In this document: piece after piece, positions 23,856 to 35,629 of the stretch | Position numbering within the stretch: position 1 is the stretch's first letter | How the letters are laid out: each line of letters opens with the position of its first letter | Origin: Colletotrichum lupini | Taxonomy: Eukaryota; Ascomycota; Sordariomycetes; Glomerellales; Glomerellaceae | Direction of reading: 5' to 3' | Length of the DNA stretch: 64,000 nucleotides | NCBI RefSeq assembly: GCF_023278565.1 | Contig: NC_064680.1 | Coordinates: 248,001 to 312,000, forward strand | Position numbers and translations under genes: made by a program | The notes under the pieces: generated by a model | Told to the model about the DNA's origin: nothing | What the model saw: the letters and a program-made list of their open reading frames with translations, nothing else | The model's database searches: none

Positions 23856-24440
23856 CTACAAGACCATCAGCAAGCCGGCGATAACCAGCACCCACTTGCC
23901 GGACCGGACGGCCTGGACACTGGCCGTTGGGACTTGTACGATCGCTGCGCCTGAAGCTGTACCTCTGTTCGTTGGTGAAGCTCTATTGCTGCCGTCAGAA
24001 TCTTCTCCTTCTCCTCCTACCCTTCCTCCGCCTCCTTCGCCACTTTCACCACTTCCACCACCGCCTGAACTGCCGCTAGCAACTTTGGTTGATGCAGGGG
24101 AACTACCGGGGCTACCAACTTTACCGAGAGTTGCAGGCGACGCGGTAGCTGTGTTAAACAGCTGTGTTAAACATCCTGCAACAACGAAGTGGCCTTGAGA
24201 CGGGAAAGGTTCACTTAACAATACCAGGAGACATTTCGGGCCTACTGGCAGGTACTGGCGCAAGACTTGATGTGAAGGCGTAATTATTTTCTGTATTAGA
24301 CTTTCCTGAGCTTTTATGAGGGCTTTCAGCTTACTGAACAGTCGACTGTTGATAATGCCAACGTTTTAATCTTAGTAGACAATGTTGCCGCCCAACATAC
24401 CTACGTAAAACGATATGGCCACAAGCGCTACAGGTTTCAT
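23856..24440 (-). CDS. Small secreted Gly/Ser-rich protein with GPI-type tail (introns unresolved)
   Basis: The proposed start is the ATG at 24440, beginning MKPVALVAISFYV (signal-peptide-like) and followed after 40 nt by a perfect donor, G|GTATGT. The acceptor is not settled: several AGs between about 24350 and 24240 fit, including a model with a tiny second exon ending at a GTAAGC donor. The last exon is open to 23856. It encodes a Cys-containing part (GPKCLLVLLSEP...VVAGCLTQLF), then a Gly/Ser/Glu-rich spacer, and ends in SGKWVLVIAGLLMVL, a GPI-signal-like tail. The layout parallels the gene at 9132. The upstream promoter (pyrimidine-rich, about 24740-24830) is now separated from the start codon by a solo LTR. 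Confidence 0.5.
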
Positions 24441-24450
24441 TTCGACCAAA

Positions 24451-24455
24451 TATGT
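24451..24455. repeat. Left TSD of solo LTR
   Basis: tatgt, repeated at 24665-24669. Confidence 0.9.
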
Positions 24456-24664
24456 TGTCAGGCCTCGCCGGTCAGGCCTCGTCGGTTAAGGGATAGCTCA
24501 AGGGGCATGAGGAGGGGGACCAAGCAACAAAGGAGCAGCTCAGGCATATATAGAGCGCTGGTAGTACACCTCGAGGGAAGGGCAGATTTCAGTAATTCAT
24601 CTTTTAGACCCTAACAGCAGTTGGCCTCTGTGAGCTTCTTCCCTGTGTCACACACCTATTGACA
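24456..24664 (+). mobile_element. Solo LTR of the 59-kb Ty3/gypsy family, unmutated
   Basis: 209 bp from TGTCA to TGACA, flanked by the exact 5-bp TSD tatgt. It aligns end to end, without length change, with the 5' LTR at 58988-59196, and nearly all differences are transitions, with the 59-kb copy in the T/A state. It contains a TATA box in plus orientation (catatata, 24545-24552) and a 14-bp tandem duplication (gtcaggcctcg-cg) at its left end. It sits 16 bp upstream of the minus-strand start codon at 24440, in antisense to that gene. Confidence 0.9.
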
Positions 24665-24669
24665 TATGT
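24665..24669. repeat. Right TSD of solo LTR
   Basis: tatgt, identical to 24451-24455. Confidence 0.9.
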
Positions 24670-27103
24670 GGCAAGCTAAGAAAATAGTGAAAGGGATTAA
24701 AAATAATGAATCGAGATGGTGATAAGTCGTCGTGTTCAAGATTGAGTTGAGGGGCAAAGGAAAGCAATCACTCGCCAAAGGGGGTAGCTGAGGGGGAGGG
24801 GGGTGTTTCTGGGAAGCCACGAGACCCTTCGACTGTTCCCAATTCACAAGGTGAAATGATCAATCCTACGATTTCACGGTTTGGTGTCGTCTTTTAAGTG
24901 CCCATTATTAAGTGATTGTCCCATGGTTTGATTATAATACCTCAGTGTCATCAAGAGCGATGCGAGGTCACATGAATCCTGAGTTGCCGGAGTTATCAAG
25001 CCTAGCTACTAACTTGGCGATCGCTGCATACCGCCAGAAGAACAAAGAATCGGGGCAAATGAGGTCCGGTACGGATAATTGGCACTCTTAAGCTTGCATA
25101 CGTGTCAAAAGCGCCTTGCGAGAGCTGACCATGAAAGTGCTGGGTTTGGATGAAAGGTGTATTACTTAGAGCAGGTCTTAGTTGTCTGAGGTAGTTGGAA
25201 AAAGTCTCTCGATTCAAAATTGTGTACAATAATCTAGCTGAAACTGCTCCAAGACATGGAAATATGGAAATATGCTGGTAGCGTGTGGGCTTTGGCTCAC
25301 TTGACTTGATCCTGACAACTTCGAAGTTTCTTCACAAAGGCACATGCCTCTTCGCCTCTTTGTCTGCACATCTTTGGTCATCACATAATTCAGGCTCTGA
25401 TCGCAGCTTCAGTCTAAGACATTTCATAGAAATTCTCAATGTGATTTGGGTAGCTTTGACAAGTTCCAACACATGAGCTGGGATCAAATGTAGCTTCTTG
25501 ACTGCTACCAATCTTCCAGTCCGCTTAAGTTTGAAGGAAAGTGAAGACTCATTTTGGTTTGATATCTCTTACTTGGCATGTAGTCTTTGAGCTATTCTAA
25601 GTGCAGACATCCGTAATTTCTTCCAGCAATGAAAGCTGCATCGACTGTGAAGGATCATAATGAAGAATCAGACACGAATGTAATGACCTACCGCCTTGTA
25701 CCAAGCAATTTTGCCCAATGCATCTACCTAGCGTCAAAGCCAAGGAATCGGAATGTAGATTATGTACCTTATCTTGACCCCGAACATCACCAGATAGGCC
25801 TAACCCCTTTGACGCGCCTGGGGCTGGATCTAGGCAGGTAGGACATCATCACAACATAGCGCTCCCCAAGTGCCGGGCGATGTTTAGCGTTATAGATAAT
25901 GTCTCAGTTCAGTCTCTATGCGGTGCTCTCGTATCACCACACGAAACCGACCGGTTTCTGAAGATGGTCTAGCTTGCTCATTCATTATGTCAGGCAAGTC
26001 ACTTAGCCGGGCGCTATGTAACGGAAGTTAGGACAAAGGTCTGCTTGCCGAAATTGATCAGCCTTCGTATGGCATCTGGCCCGAAAATTGACTGATGTCT
26101 TTCCTTCTCAAACCTTATATGGTCGGGAGTCAGTATTGGACCATACCGTATAGCACAGCCACCACCACCTAGATGGGCGGACATCCGGATGCATTGCACC
26201 CACTATGATTATCGCCGCCCGTTGTCCCCTCTTCTTCTGATCTCGGGTCGCTACATCGGAATGCAGTCTCAACCAGAAAACGATCCAAACCTGTTTTGAA
26301 TAAGCAATCATTTCTAATCCGGTTTGACATCGTCTAGTGTGACGGTCGAGTAATTCCGTGCACTACAGCTAATGAGATCTTAGTCAAGGCATGCCCTAGC
26401 CTAATCGTCTTTCTCCATGTTTCCATGCAGAAGCAAGATGTCCTTAGAACAGTTCGTAGACTTTTTTCCATTGGACGAAATAATATACATGCAGGTTACT
26501 GAAAACTTCATCGGCAAGAGGCGAGACTGGATCCATCCAACGTTCCGGCTTTGAGTTGAACTAATCCTCCTCTGAACGGCGTTCGTTTCTGGGTAGTCGA
26601 CTTGTACCACAGCTCCTTTTCTTTTCCTGTCCAGAACTACTATTGGCTATTTGCTTACAGAAGATATTCTCATAATGTAAACAGGCGATATTGTCTCTCA
26701 GTATTATTGCTGCATCCGGTTCGAAGCAGATGGTTGAAAATGGCGGGGACAAGGTTCTTGGGGCTACGATAACAATTTTGATTACAGGTAGGTAGCTCAG
26801 GTTTATGGTAGTGTAGAAGTCACTCTGTCGATCAATTTGTTGGCTCGAATGGCAACAGCACTTGACTTCAGAAACACGTATAGGTTTGGCGCTCTCCTAA
26901 GCGGGCTCAGCTTCAACGGCAATGCGATGTCCACTTAGGAAATCGAGCACTCGAAATTTAAAAACAGTCCTTTTTTTTCTATGTCAAAGCATCAGGGAAT
27001 CATCGTCTCAAAAACTCACTTTTCTTCCTTGTTGTAGAACTCTGGGGACTTGGAGACCAAATTTGCTTTTTCGAACTGACTTGTCAGTCACAAGATAGGC
27101 AAG
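24670..27103. other. Intergenic region, no gene recognised
   Basis: Normal composition. Its left end carries the pyrimidine-rich promoter of the minus-strand GPI-type gene (about 24740-24830 read on the minus strand) and its right end the promoter of the broken adhesin. Short ORFs in between (for example 25629-25841) have no signal peptide, domain or intron structure that I can support. Confidence 0.4.
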
Positions 27104-27267
27104 ATGAAGTGGAAGATTCCGATTTTCTTCATCGTCTTTTGGACGAGGATTGTTGCCATTCCGGCGGGTAGTAACTCTCCCTGCCCAATAGATGCCAAAG
27201 TCGTGGTTGAATACCAACCTTTCGAAATCCAGTGTTCTGGGAATGTCGCGACTTCAACCAGGACCAG

Positions 27268-27319
27268 GTGAGCCTTTCTCAAAAGTTCAACATGGGCGCT
27301 TTTTGTCGACATCATCTAG
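27268..27319 (+). other. Intron 1 of the broken adhesin
   Basis: 52 nt, donor GTGAGC, acceptor CATCTAG. Splicing gives R-T-W-T-E-W-L-T-T-T in the exon 1 frame, reasonable adhesin sequence, but this frame ends at 27392 unless a further shift occurs. Confidence 0.5.
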
Positions 27320-27419
27320 GACGTGGACTGAGTGGCTAACCACCACCGATATTGTTCACGTCAAAGACAACGGTAACTTTGACCGCCTCTGAAACCCTTG
27401 GTGTAGTTGTTTTTACGTC

Positions 27420-30400
27420 GACAGGCTCTAAGACGGGAGCCAAAACAATTCCGCCAAAACACCCGGGAGACCCAACTTCAGTTATCACCTATATAAAGCC
27501 TCCGAGGAGTTCTTTACCTACTGTCACTTCTCTCGCAAGTAAACCCGGGTTAACAACCGTCCCCCCGGGTCCGAATGGCGGTCCATCTACGGTAATTACA
27601 TTCGTAACAGGTCCTATTACAGTGACCTCGTCTACAAAAACAACTAGCCTGAGTACCATTCCCGGATTTGATGGAAGACCCCCTACCGTGGTTACTTTTG
27701 TCACCACGCCGCTGTCTCCAGTGACCCTCACTTCAATCGCATCGACAACTGGGCTCACAACTATTCCTCCTGGTCGCAACGGCGGCCCCCCTACGGTCGT
27801 CACTTTCATGACCCCTCAGTCTGGCCCAGTCACTATCACTTCTCTTGCTTCTACGACTGGTCTGACAACCGTTTCTCCCGGTCCCAATGGTGGTCCTCCG
27901 ACGGTGGTTACTTTTGTCACTACGCCGCTGTCTCCAGTGACCATCACATCAGTCGCGTCGACAACTGGGCTCACAACCATTCCTCCCGGTCCCGATGGAG
28001 GTTCTCCGACGGTGGTTACCTTTGTGACCCCTCAGTCTGGCCCAGTCACGATCACGTCGCTTGCTTCTACGACTGATTTGACAACCATCCCCCCTGGTCC
28101 CAACGGAGATTCTCCTACTGTCGTCACGTTCGTCACTTCGCTTCTCAACTCCCAAAAGACAGTAACAATCACCTCTACCGCCCTCACTACTGGGTTGGTG
28201 ACTCTGCCCCCGGGGCCTAAAGGAGGCCCTCTTACTGTTGCCACTTTCGCTCCAGAACCCCCGGGAACGGTGACCATAACATCTTTCGCATCTACCACTG
28301 GCCTGAGCACTCTTCAATCCGGTCCTGATAGTGGCCCGCCGACTGTGATTACCTTTGTTACCACACCTTTACCTCCAGTGACGATAATCTCACAAGCATC
28401 CACAACGGGGTTGACAACTCTTCTTCCGGGGCCTAACGGCGGTCCACCAACTGTCATTACCTTTGCAACGGGGCCTCCTCCAGTTACTGTTACGTCTACT
28501 GCATCTACTACTGGCCTCACAACGCTTCCGTTAGGGCCCAACGGGGGACCTGCTACGATAGTTACCTTCGTTACCGGTCCGCCGGCAGCCAAACTTCCTG
28601 TCACCTTGACATCTACCGCAAGCACTACCGGTCTCACTACTATTCCACCTGGACCAAATGGCGGAGCCCCTATAATTGTCACATTCGTGACGGGGCCTCA
28701 GCCTGTCACGTTGACCTCGACCAGCAGCGCGACCGGTCTTACGACGCTTTATCCGGGCCCAGACGGCGGTCCCACGACCGTCATCACCTTTGCTACCGGT
28801 CCTCTTCCAGTCACCTTGACATCATTTGGAAGCACAACTGGGCTGAGAACATTCCCTCCGGGGCCGGGTGGAGGCTCTCCTACCGTTGTTACCTATGCTA
28901 TAACAACCGCGCCTGTGCCAGTCACAATTACGTCTACGGCCAGCACTACTGGGCTGACAACTCTTCCTGCTGGTCCAAACGGCGGCCCACCAACGGTGGT
29001 GACGTTTGCGACTGGTCCTCTTCCAGCCACCTTGACCTCATTCGGAAGCACAACCGGATTGACTACGCTACCTCCAGGCCCCAGTGGAGGCCCTCCCACA
29101 GTTGTTACTTTCGCTACAACTACCGCACCCATTCCAGTTACAGTCACTTCCACTGCGAGTACTACAGGTCTCACAACTCTTCCTTCAGGTCCCAACGGCG
29201 GTCCGCCAACAGTAGTGACGTTTATTACTGGCCCGCCTCCGGTTACCCTCACATTTTTCGGAAGCACAACTGGGTTGACTACATCCCCCCCGGGTCCAAA
29301 CGGCGGTCCTCCTACTGTTGTCACCTTTGCTTCAAGCACTGCGCCTATTCCAATTACAATCACCTCAACCGCGAGTACTACTGGCCTCATCACTATTCCT
29401 GCGGGTCCGAACGGCGGCCCGCCCACCGTTATTACCTTCACCACCCTACCGCAGCTCACCGCGGTCACTCTAACTTCAACCGCAAGCACCACAGGGCTGA
29501 CGACTGTTCCTCCTGGTCCTAATGGCGGACCGCCGACCGTCATCACCTTCGCCACGGGCCCAGCGCCCGTGACGCTTACTTCTATGGCCACCACAACTGG
29601 CTTGACTACGATTCCTGGTGGTCCTGGGGGCCCTGATACAGTTATCACGTTCATCACCAGCCCGCAACCAATCACCATCACGTCTACCGCCACCACTACT
29701 GGTCTCACAACATTGTCGCCGGGTCCAAATGGTGGGCCGCCGACGGTTGTCACTTTCGCTACAGGCCCGGCACCAGTGACTATCACATCGACTGCTAGTA
29801 CGACGGGCTTGACTACTATACCTGGAGGACCGGGCGGCCCCAACACAGTCATCACCTATGTGGCGAGTCTTCCACCGGTCACGGTCACGTCTACCGCAAC
29901 TACCACCGGCCTAACGACTGTGCCCGGGGGTCCTGGGGGTCCACCTACCGTTATCACCTTTGTTACCGGACCCTCTCCTATCACCGTGACTTCAATATCG
30001 ACGACGACTGGTCTAATAACGCTGTCGCCGGGCCCTAACGGTGGACCAAGTACAGTAGTGACTTTTGTCACTGGCATTCTCCCTGTAACAGTAACTTCAA
30101 CGGCATCTACGACAGGTCTAACAACTATCCCGCCTGGTCTAAATGGAGGCCCTACTACGGTAGTCACGTTCGTGACAAGACCGGCCCCCGTCACTTTGAC
30201 ATCTACTGCCTCTACGACGGGCCTGACAACTCTTCCCATTGGCCCAGGTGGAGGTCCCGAAACAGTAATCACCTTCGTTACTGGAACTCCGCCTGTAACT
30301 CTTACTTCAACAGCAACCACCACGGGTCTCACAACGCTGCCGCCAGGCCCTAACGGCGGACCGACTACTATAATAACCTTTATCACCAGGGAACCAGTGA

Positions 30401-31823
30401 CCGTCATTACCCTTACGACTAGCTTTAGGCCCATAGGAACAACCTTTACGACCGGTCTTGTCCAGACGTTCCCTCCAACACCCGGCATTTCGGTAACCGG
30501 CGCCCCACCTTATTTGCTAACTCTCCTCACTCGGACAGCGAGTACAACCGGCCTTACCACGCTTCCCTATTATATTGGCGACGGAGACGACTTTATATCG
30601 ATAACAATAGTTACATTTGTAACTCCCCCGGCACCAATCACTGTCACCTCAACCGGAAGTTCAACTGGCCTGACTACAATTCCTCCCGGACCTGCAGGTG
30701 GCACGCCAACCGTAGTGACATTTGTAACTACAACTCCTCCAGTCACTATTACCTCAACAGGCAGCACTACAGGGTTGACAACCATTTCTCCCGGAACGGC
30801 CGGCGGACCTCCTACTGTGATCACGTTCGTGCCTCGTATCGGGGTCGTCCGTACTCTGACATCTACCGCCAGTCAGACCGGAGTCACCACTCTGCCTCAA
30901 ACGGATCCTGCTGGAACGACAACTGTGGTTACTTTCGTTCCGCAAGCCACAGAGCTTTCAGCCACAGGGCTTTTGACAACCTTAACTTCGACTGGCGCGC
31001 AAACAGGCGTCACTACCTTGCCTCAAACAGATCCTGCTGGAACGACGACTGTGGTTACTTTCGTCCCGCCAGCAACAGGATTCCTGACGACGCTAGTATC
31101 GACAGGTACGCAGACGGGTGTTACTACCTTACCTCAGACCAACCCAACTGGCACGACTACGATAGTCAGCTTTATCCCTCCAGCCATTGGACTCCTCACG
31201 ACAGTTGTGTCAACAGGCACGCAGACGGGAGTGACTACACTTCCCCAGCCCGACCCAACGGGCGTCACTACGGTCATTAGCTTTGTACCTTCAGCCACCG
31301 GCTTTATTACCACGGTAGTTTCAACGGCCACTCAAATAGGCGTGACAACCCTACCTCAGCCTGATCCAACTGGAATTACCACAGTCGTCAGTTTCGTACC
31401 TCCAGCCACAGGCTTACTCACCACGCTGGTCTCTACCGCGACTCAGATGGGAGTGACTACGCTGCCTCAACCCGATCCAACGGGCGTCACTACGGTCATT
31501 AGCTTTGTACCTCCAGCCACCGGCTTTATTACAACGGTGGTTTCAACGGCCACTAAGACAGGCGTGACAACCTTACCACAGACTGATCCAACCGGAATCA
31601 CTACAGTCGTTAGCTTCGTTCCTCCAGCCACAGGCTTTATTACCACAGTCGTTTCATCTGCAACTCAGTCCGGCGTCACGACCCTACCTCAAACCGACCC
31701 AACCGGAATTACCACTATTGTCACTTTTGTGCTACTTACCGGTGGCATTATAACAGTTATATCAACGGCAACTCAGACGGGTATCACGACGCTTCCCCAA
31801 CCCGATCTAACGAGTATTACAAC
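27420..31823 (+). repeat. Tandem Thr/Ser/Pro repeats of the broken adhesin, uninterrupted part
   Basis: Open over 1.4 kaa with repeat lengths of about 100-115 bp. Units vary in synonymous positions, so DNA identity between units is moderate. The left array is STASTTGLTT type; from about 30840 units are TQTGVTTLPQTDP type, like those near the DUF6923 domain in the first adhesin. There is almost no RIP damage here. Confidence 0.9.
31816..31823. repeat. Left TSD of hAT copy A
   Basis: attacaac; the right copy at 35037-35044 is attataat, which differs only by two C-to-T changes. Confidence 0.8.
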
Positions 31824-34800
31824 TAGCGCTTATACCTATTTAAATTAATTAAATAAATAAGTTAAATAAATAGTCAAATATAAGAATTTTAATAAGTTAA
31901 ATAATTAAATATCGTAAGGCCCTATATTTAACGTATTTAATTAAATATAAGGTCGCTTAGAAAAAAGAAAATCCGGGGCCGGGCTAATTAAAAATCGATA
32001 TTCTTAACTATACCTTATAAAAGTTTATAATTAAAAATATAAATACTTAAAGCGGGATTCGAACCCGTAACTCCTTATTTATAATTATAAATTCGGTATT
32101 ATATTACTTAACTAAATAGATTATTAATAATTATTATAAAAAAAAGCCTAAGTATTATAGAGCTTTAAATTTAGTATTTTATTATATTTAAAAATCTAAA
32201 AAAACTTCTAGTACCCCCTTTTTTTAATATTAATAAAACTAACGAAGTTACGTACTACTACTTCTAACCCTTTATAACTATTATAATTATTATTAATATT
32301 AATTAAATTATATATTAATCGATTCGCTATATTATAATTAATTAATTAATAATAAGTCGTATGATTTTTAGTATATAGCTATTATTTTAAATTATTTTAT
32401 AATTATAGACCTTAATTAACGCTAGCCTCGTATTATTAACTAAGTTTAATAATTATAATAGCCTCCTCGCCCTTTTAAAAATAATTTAAAAAAAGAGGAC
32501 TTTTATTAATAATAATTTAATATTATAAAAGGGCGTAAGGCTAAGGAAGTTATAAATTTGCTTAGAGGGGGTCTTTATTTAAGAGATTTATAATAAAAAT
32601 ATTTAAAATAATCTTTTTAGTTTTATCGTTATTATAATAAAATAAGTATTATTACTTATTTTAAAATAGTAATTATGAGCTTAATAACGGCTTATTTAAA
32701 ATTAAAATACTAAGTAATAGATTTAAGCTTTAATAAGTCGTTATATTTATTAAAATTCTTTAAGTATAACTTTATATTAAAGAGATAGAAACTTATTTTC
32801 AATATTATTATAAAGGGCTAAGTAACGAGGATTAAGGAATTAATAATTAAGTATATTATTAATAATAATAGCCTATTTATAACTTTTTATAATTTTTACT
32901 TCTGGGCCCTCTTTTATTAATTAAATTATAATATTACTAACGAACTCTTATTATTATATAAAAATATAAAAAAGGAGCTAAATAGGATCTTTGTTAAGAA
33001 AAAAGATATAATTAGAATAAAGATTTAAAAATTAATAACGAAAGTCTATTTATTATTTGATCTATAGACTTTATTAATATAAAATACTATTATTACTATT
33101 TTTACTTACTTTCTAAACTATATTAAGTAATAAATATAATACCTTATTATTTTATAATAATAATATAATACCTACGATAAGGCTAATATGATTTAAATTA
33201 TAAAATCGGTAATAAATAACTAAGAATTAGGTAATTAAGTCGGAGTAGTTATTTATAATAATACCTTGAATAATAATACTTACTTAAGTTATTTATATCC
33301 TATATTATCTTATACTTATACCTAGGAAAATGTTCTTAATTAGAGGATAAGGTACTATAGTTATATTCTTAACCTCGTTAATAAGGCCTTTTTATTTAAT
33401 AATAATAAAGAGGTATTTAAATAAGAATTAGATATATTAATTAATACTAAGTAATTTTAAAAAGATCTTAACTTTTAGCGTATAAGGGGCCCTATTAATA
33501 AGCTTTAGAACGTTATTAAATTTATTTACTCGTTATTTTAATAATATAAAGCCTTTTTTAAAATTAATAATAAGACTAATGAGAACGATATATTTACTCT
33601 CTTTAAAAAGTCGTTATAAGAGTTTATACTAATATTTAATAATAATATAAAATAGAATTCGATATATTTTATAATATAGCGCTTTTTATAAAAAAAAAGC
33701 AGATTTATACCTTCTTAATAACTAGTTAAGCTTATAAAAATCTAAAATAACGGATCCTTATTAAAAACGTTTTTAATAATAACGACTAGTAACTACTAGC
33801 TAAGCTAAAAGTAGTACTTAAGCTACTTTATTTTTAAATAATAAGATATTAGGGCTAAAGTAAAAGAGATAGTTATAGCTATTTATAAGAAGTAATAATA
33901 AGTCTTAAGTACCTTATTAACTATCTCAAAAAGTAAAAAAAGTTATATAATAAACTTTTTAAAAAAGAAATAGATCTTACGGCTTTTTAAATCATAATAT
34001 CGTAATCGTAATTAATATAAATAATACTACTTCGTTAATAATTAGCTCGTTATTAATTTACATTTTAACTTCTTTTTTGACCTCTAACTTTAAGTAGTAT
34101 CCCTTATGATATTTAGTTTAAGTATATACTTAAAGAGCGGGTAGAGCTATTTTTTAATAATAATTTTAATTTATAAAAATACTTCTAATTATTAATTATT
34201 AATACTTAATAAGTCCTTAATAAGTATTATACTAAGTTAAGTAACTCTCTACTCTATATTATAATAATTATTCTTTACCCTAAATAAGGATTAAAATAGC
34301 TAAAGAAGAGGTAGGATATGCCTAAATAGAGTTATTAGCTATTTAATATAAAAAAGGGACTCTACGATTATTAATAAAAATAGTATATAAATAAGATAAT
34401 AAGTCCTCCTCTTCTTTATTATCTAAGTCCTCTTCTTTTATTACGATAGTTATAAATTACTTTTAATACTTTTACGATTTTAAAAAGTATTATAAAAGAC
34501 TCGTAATATTAATAATAATTAATATCTTAAATAATAAACGTAGTAATTAGCTACGCGCCTAAGCTTAATTAATATTATTTATAAATTATTCCTTAGCCGG
34601 CCCTTAACCTAATTTAATAATAAATTAACTATTAACTAACTTATTTAACGTTAAGTAAGCTTATACTTAATATTTCTATAATCCTTATAATAGTAATAGA
34701 TTATAAAAAGATATTTAGCCTCGCGAAGTTAACTTTAACCTTATAATAATTATTAATAAGATCCTTTATATTAAAGAAGGTCTTATATCTTAAGAACTAG

Positions 34801-35036
34801 CTTCGTAATAGTATTATAAAAATAAGAGGTTAATTTTTTAATTAAAAAAGCTAATTAAAGTAAAGTTTATAAGTTAGTACTATAAGGACTTTTATAATAG
34901 CTTTATTTAATTCCTAATTAAGAAATTAGTTAAATTTATTAATTAATTGTTAAATAATTAAATATAGCGCGAGAAATGAGCTAAATAATTAAATACGAAC
35001 CTTATATTTAATTTATTTATATAAGTATAAGCGCTA
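31824..35036 (+). mobile_element. hAT-type DNA transposon copy A, RIP-destroyed
   Basis: 3213 bp. Ends are the inverted repeats TAGCGCTTATAC / GTATAAGCGCTA (ancestral CAGCG start, as in hAT elements), flanked by an 8-bp TSD. A degraded transposase reads on the plus strand: around 34.19-34.35 kb the frame recalls the hAT motif with S-PLY-A--LLHP. Stops and T/A-rich codons fill all frames. The element carries a tRNA-like sequence 221-298 bp from its left end. Confidence 0.85.
32045..32121 (-). other. tRNA-like sequence inside hAT copy A
   Basis: On the minus strand a box-A-like block (TTAGTTAAGTA, ancestral TTAGCTAAGTGG type) is followed 40-odd bases later by a perfect box B GGTTCGAATCC. An anticodon-loop-like CTTATAA (anticodon UAU) sits between them. 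Stems are imperfect, so not a functional tRNA now. Confidence 0.5.
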
Positions 35037-35044
35037 ATTATAAT
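35037..35044. repeat. Right TSD of hAT copy A
   Basis: attataat, RIP-altered copy of attacaac at 31816-31823. Confidence 0.75.
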
Positions 35045-35439
35045 AGTTATTAGCTTCGTTCCTCTAGCTACCAGTTTCATTACTATAGTTATTTCATTAG
35101 TAGCTTAGATAGGAGTTACGATATTACCTCAAACCGACCTAACTAGTACTACTACAGTTATTAGTTTTATATTACTAACCGGTGCCTTTATAACGCTTAT
35201 ATTAACAGTAACCGAAACGGGTATAATTACTCTTCTATAAACTAACCTAGCTAGTATTACTATAGTTCTTAGCTTCGTACCTCCTATTATTAGTACCTTA
35301 ATAACGGTTATCTCTTCCGTAATTTAGTTTAATATTATAACCCTACTATAAACAGACCCTATGAGTACGACTACTATCGTTATATTTATTCCTATTACTA
35401 GCGCTCTTATAACAGTTATATCTTTAGCTACCTAAATAG
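35045..35439 (+). pseudogene. Adhesin repeat fragment trapped between hAT-A and gypsy, RIP-mutated
   Basis: Three to four adhesin repeat units remain legible (e.g. ACGATATTACCTCAAACCGA for the TLPQTD core) but with several stops, mostly Gln codons turned TAA/TAG. The piece is not itself a transposon, so its mutation shows that RIP spread between the flanking elements. Confidence 0.85.
35435..35439. repeat. Left TSD of the 8-kb gypsy element
   Basis: aatag, RIP-altered form of aacgg found at 43503-43507 on the right side. Confidence 0.75.
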
Positions 35440-35629
35440 TATAATAGATTCGGGATGCGGCTAGCAATAGGATGCTAATAACTTAGCAATTAGTATACGG
35501 ATCTTATTATAAAAGAACTTTTTAAAAAGCAGAGCCCTTACGAAGGACTCTATAAGCTTTAGTTTTATAATATACTTATACTTATATTATAGTTTTATTA
35601 ATTAAGTATTTATAGCCTAATCTCTTATA
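35440..35629 (+). repeat. 5' LTR of the 8-kb gypsy element
   Basis: 190 bp, tataatagattcggg...tctcttata (ancestral TGTAA...TTACA). Confidence 0.9.

Noticed and set aside
23821..24198. 125-aa plus-strand ORF rich in Pro
   Set aside because: Antisense shadow of the Gly/Ser-rich part of the minus-strand GPI-type gene, which has the better features.
28893..30488. Long antisense ORFs (320 aa and 210 aa) opposite the second adhesin array, and similar plus-strand ORFs opposite the first adhesin (3788-4990)
   Set aside because: They mirror the repeat units exactly and arise because Thr/Pro/Gly/Ser codons rarely give stops in antisense. They have no start context, signal or independent composition.
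31824..35036. Tc1/mariner with TA target duplication for the inverted-repeat elements
   Set aside because: TA fits copy A but not copy B (CA on the left); an 8-bp TSD and CAGCG terminus fit both copies once RIP changes are allowed, and the degraded protein resembles hAT transposase.
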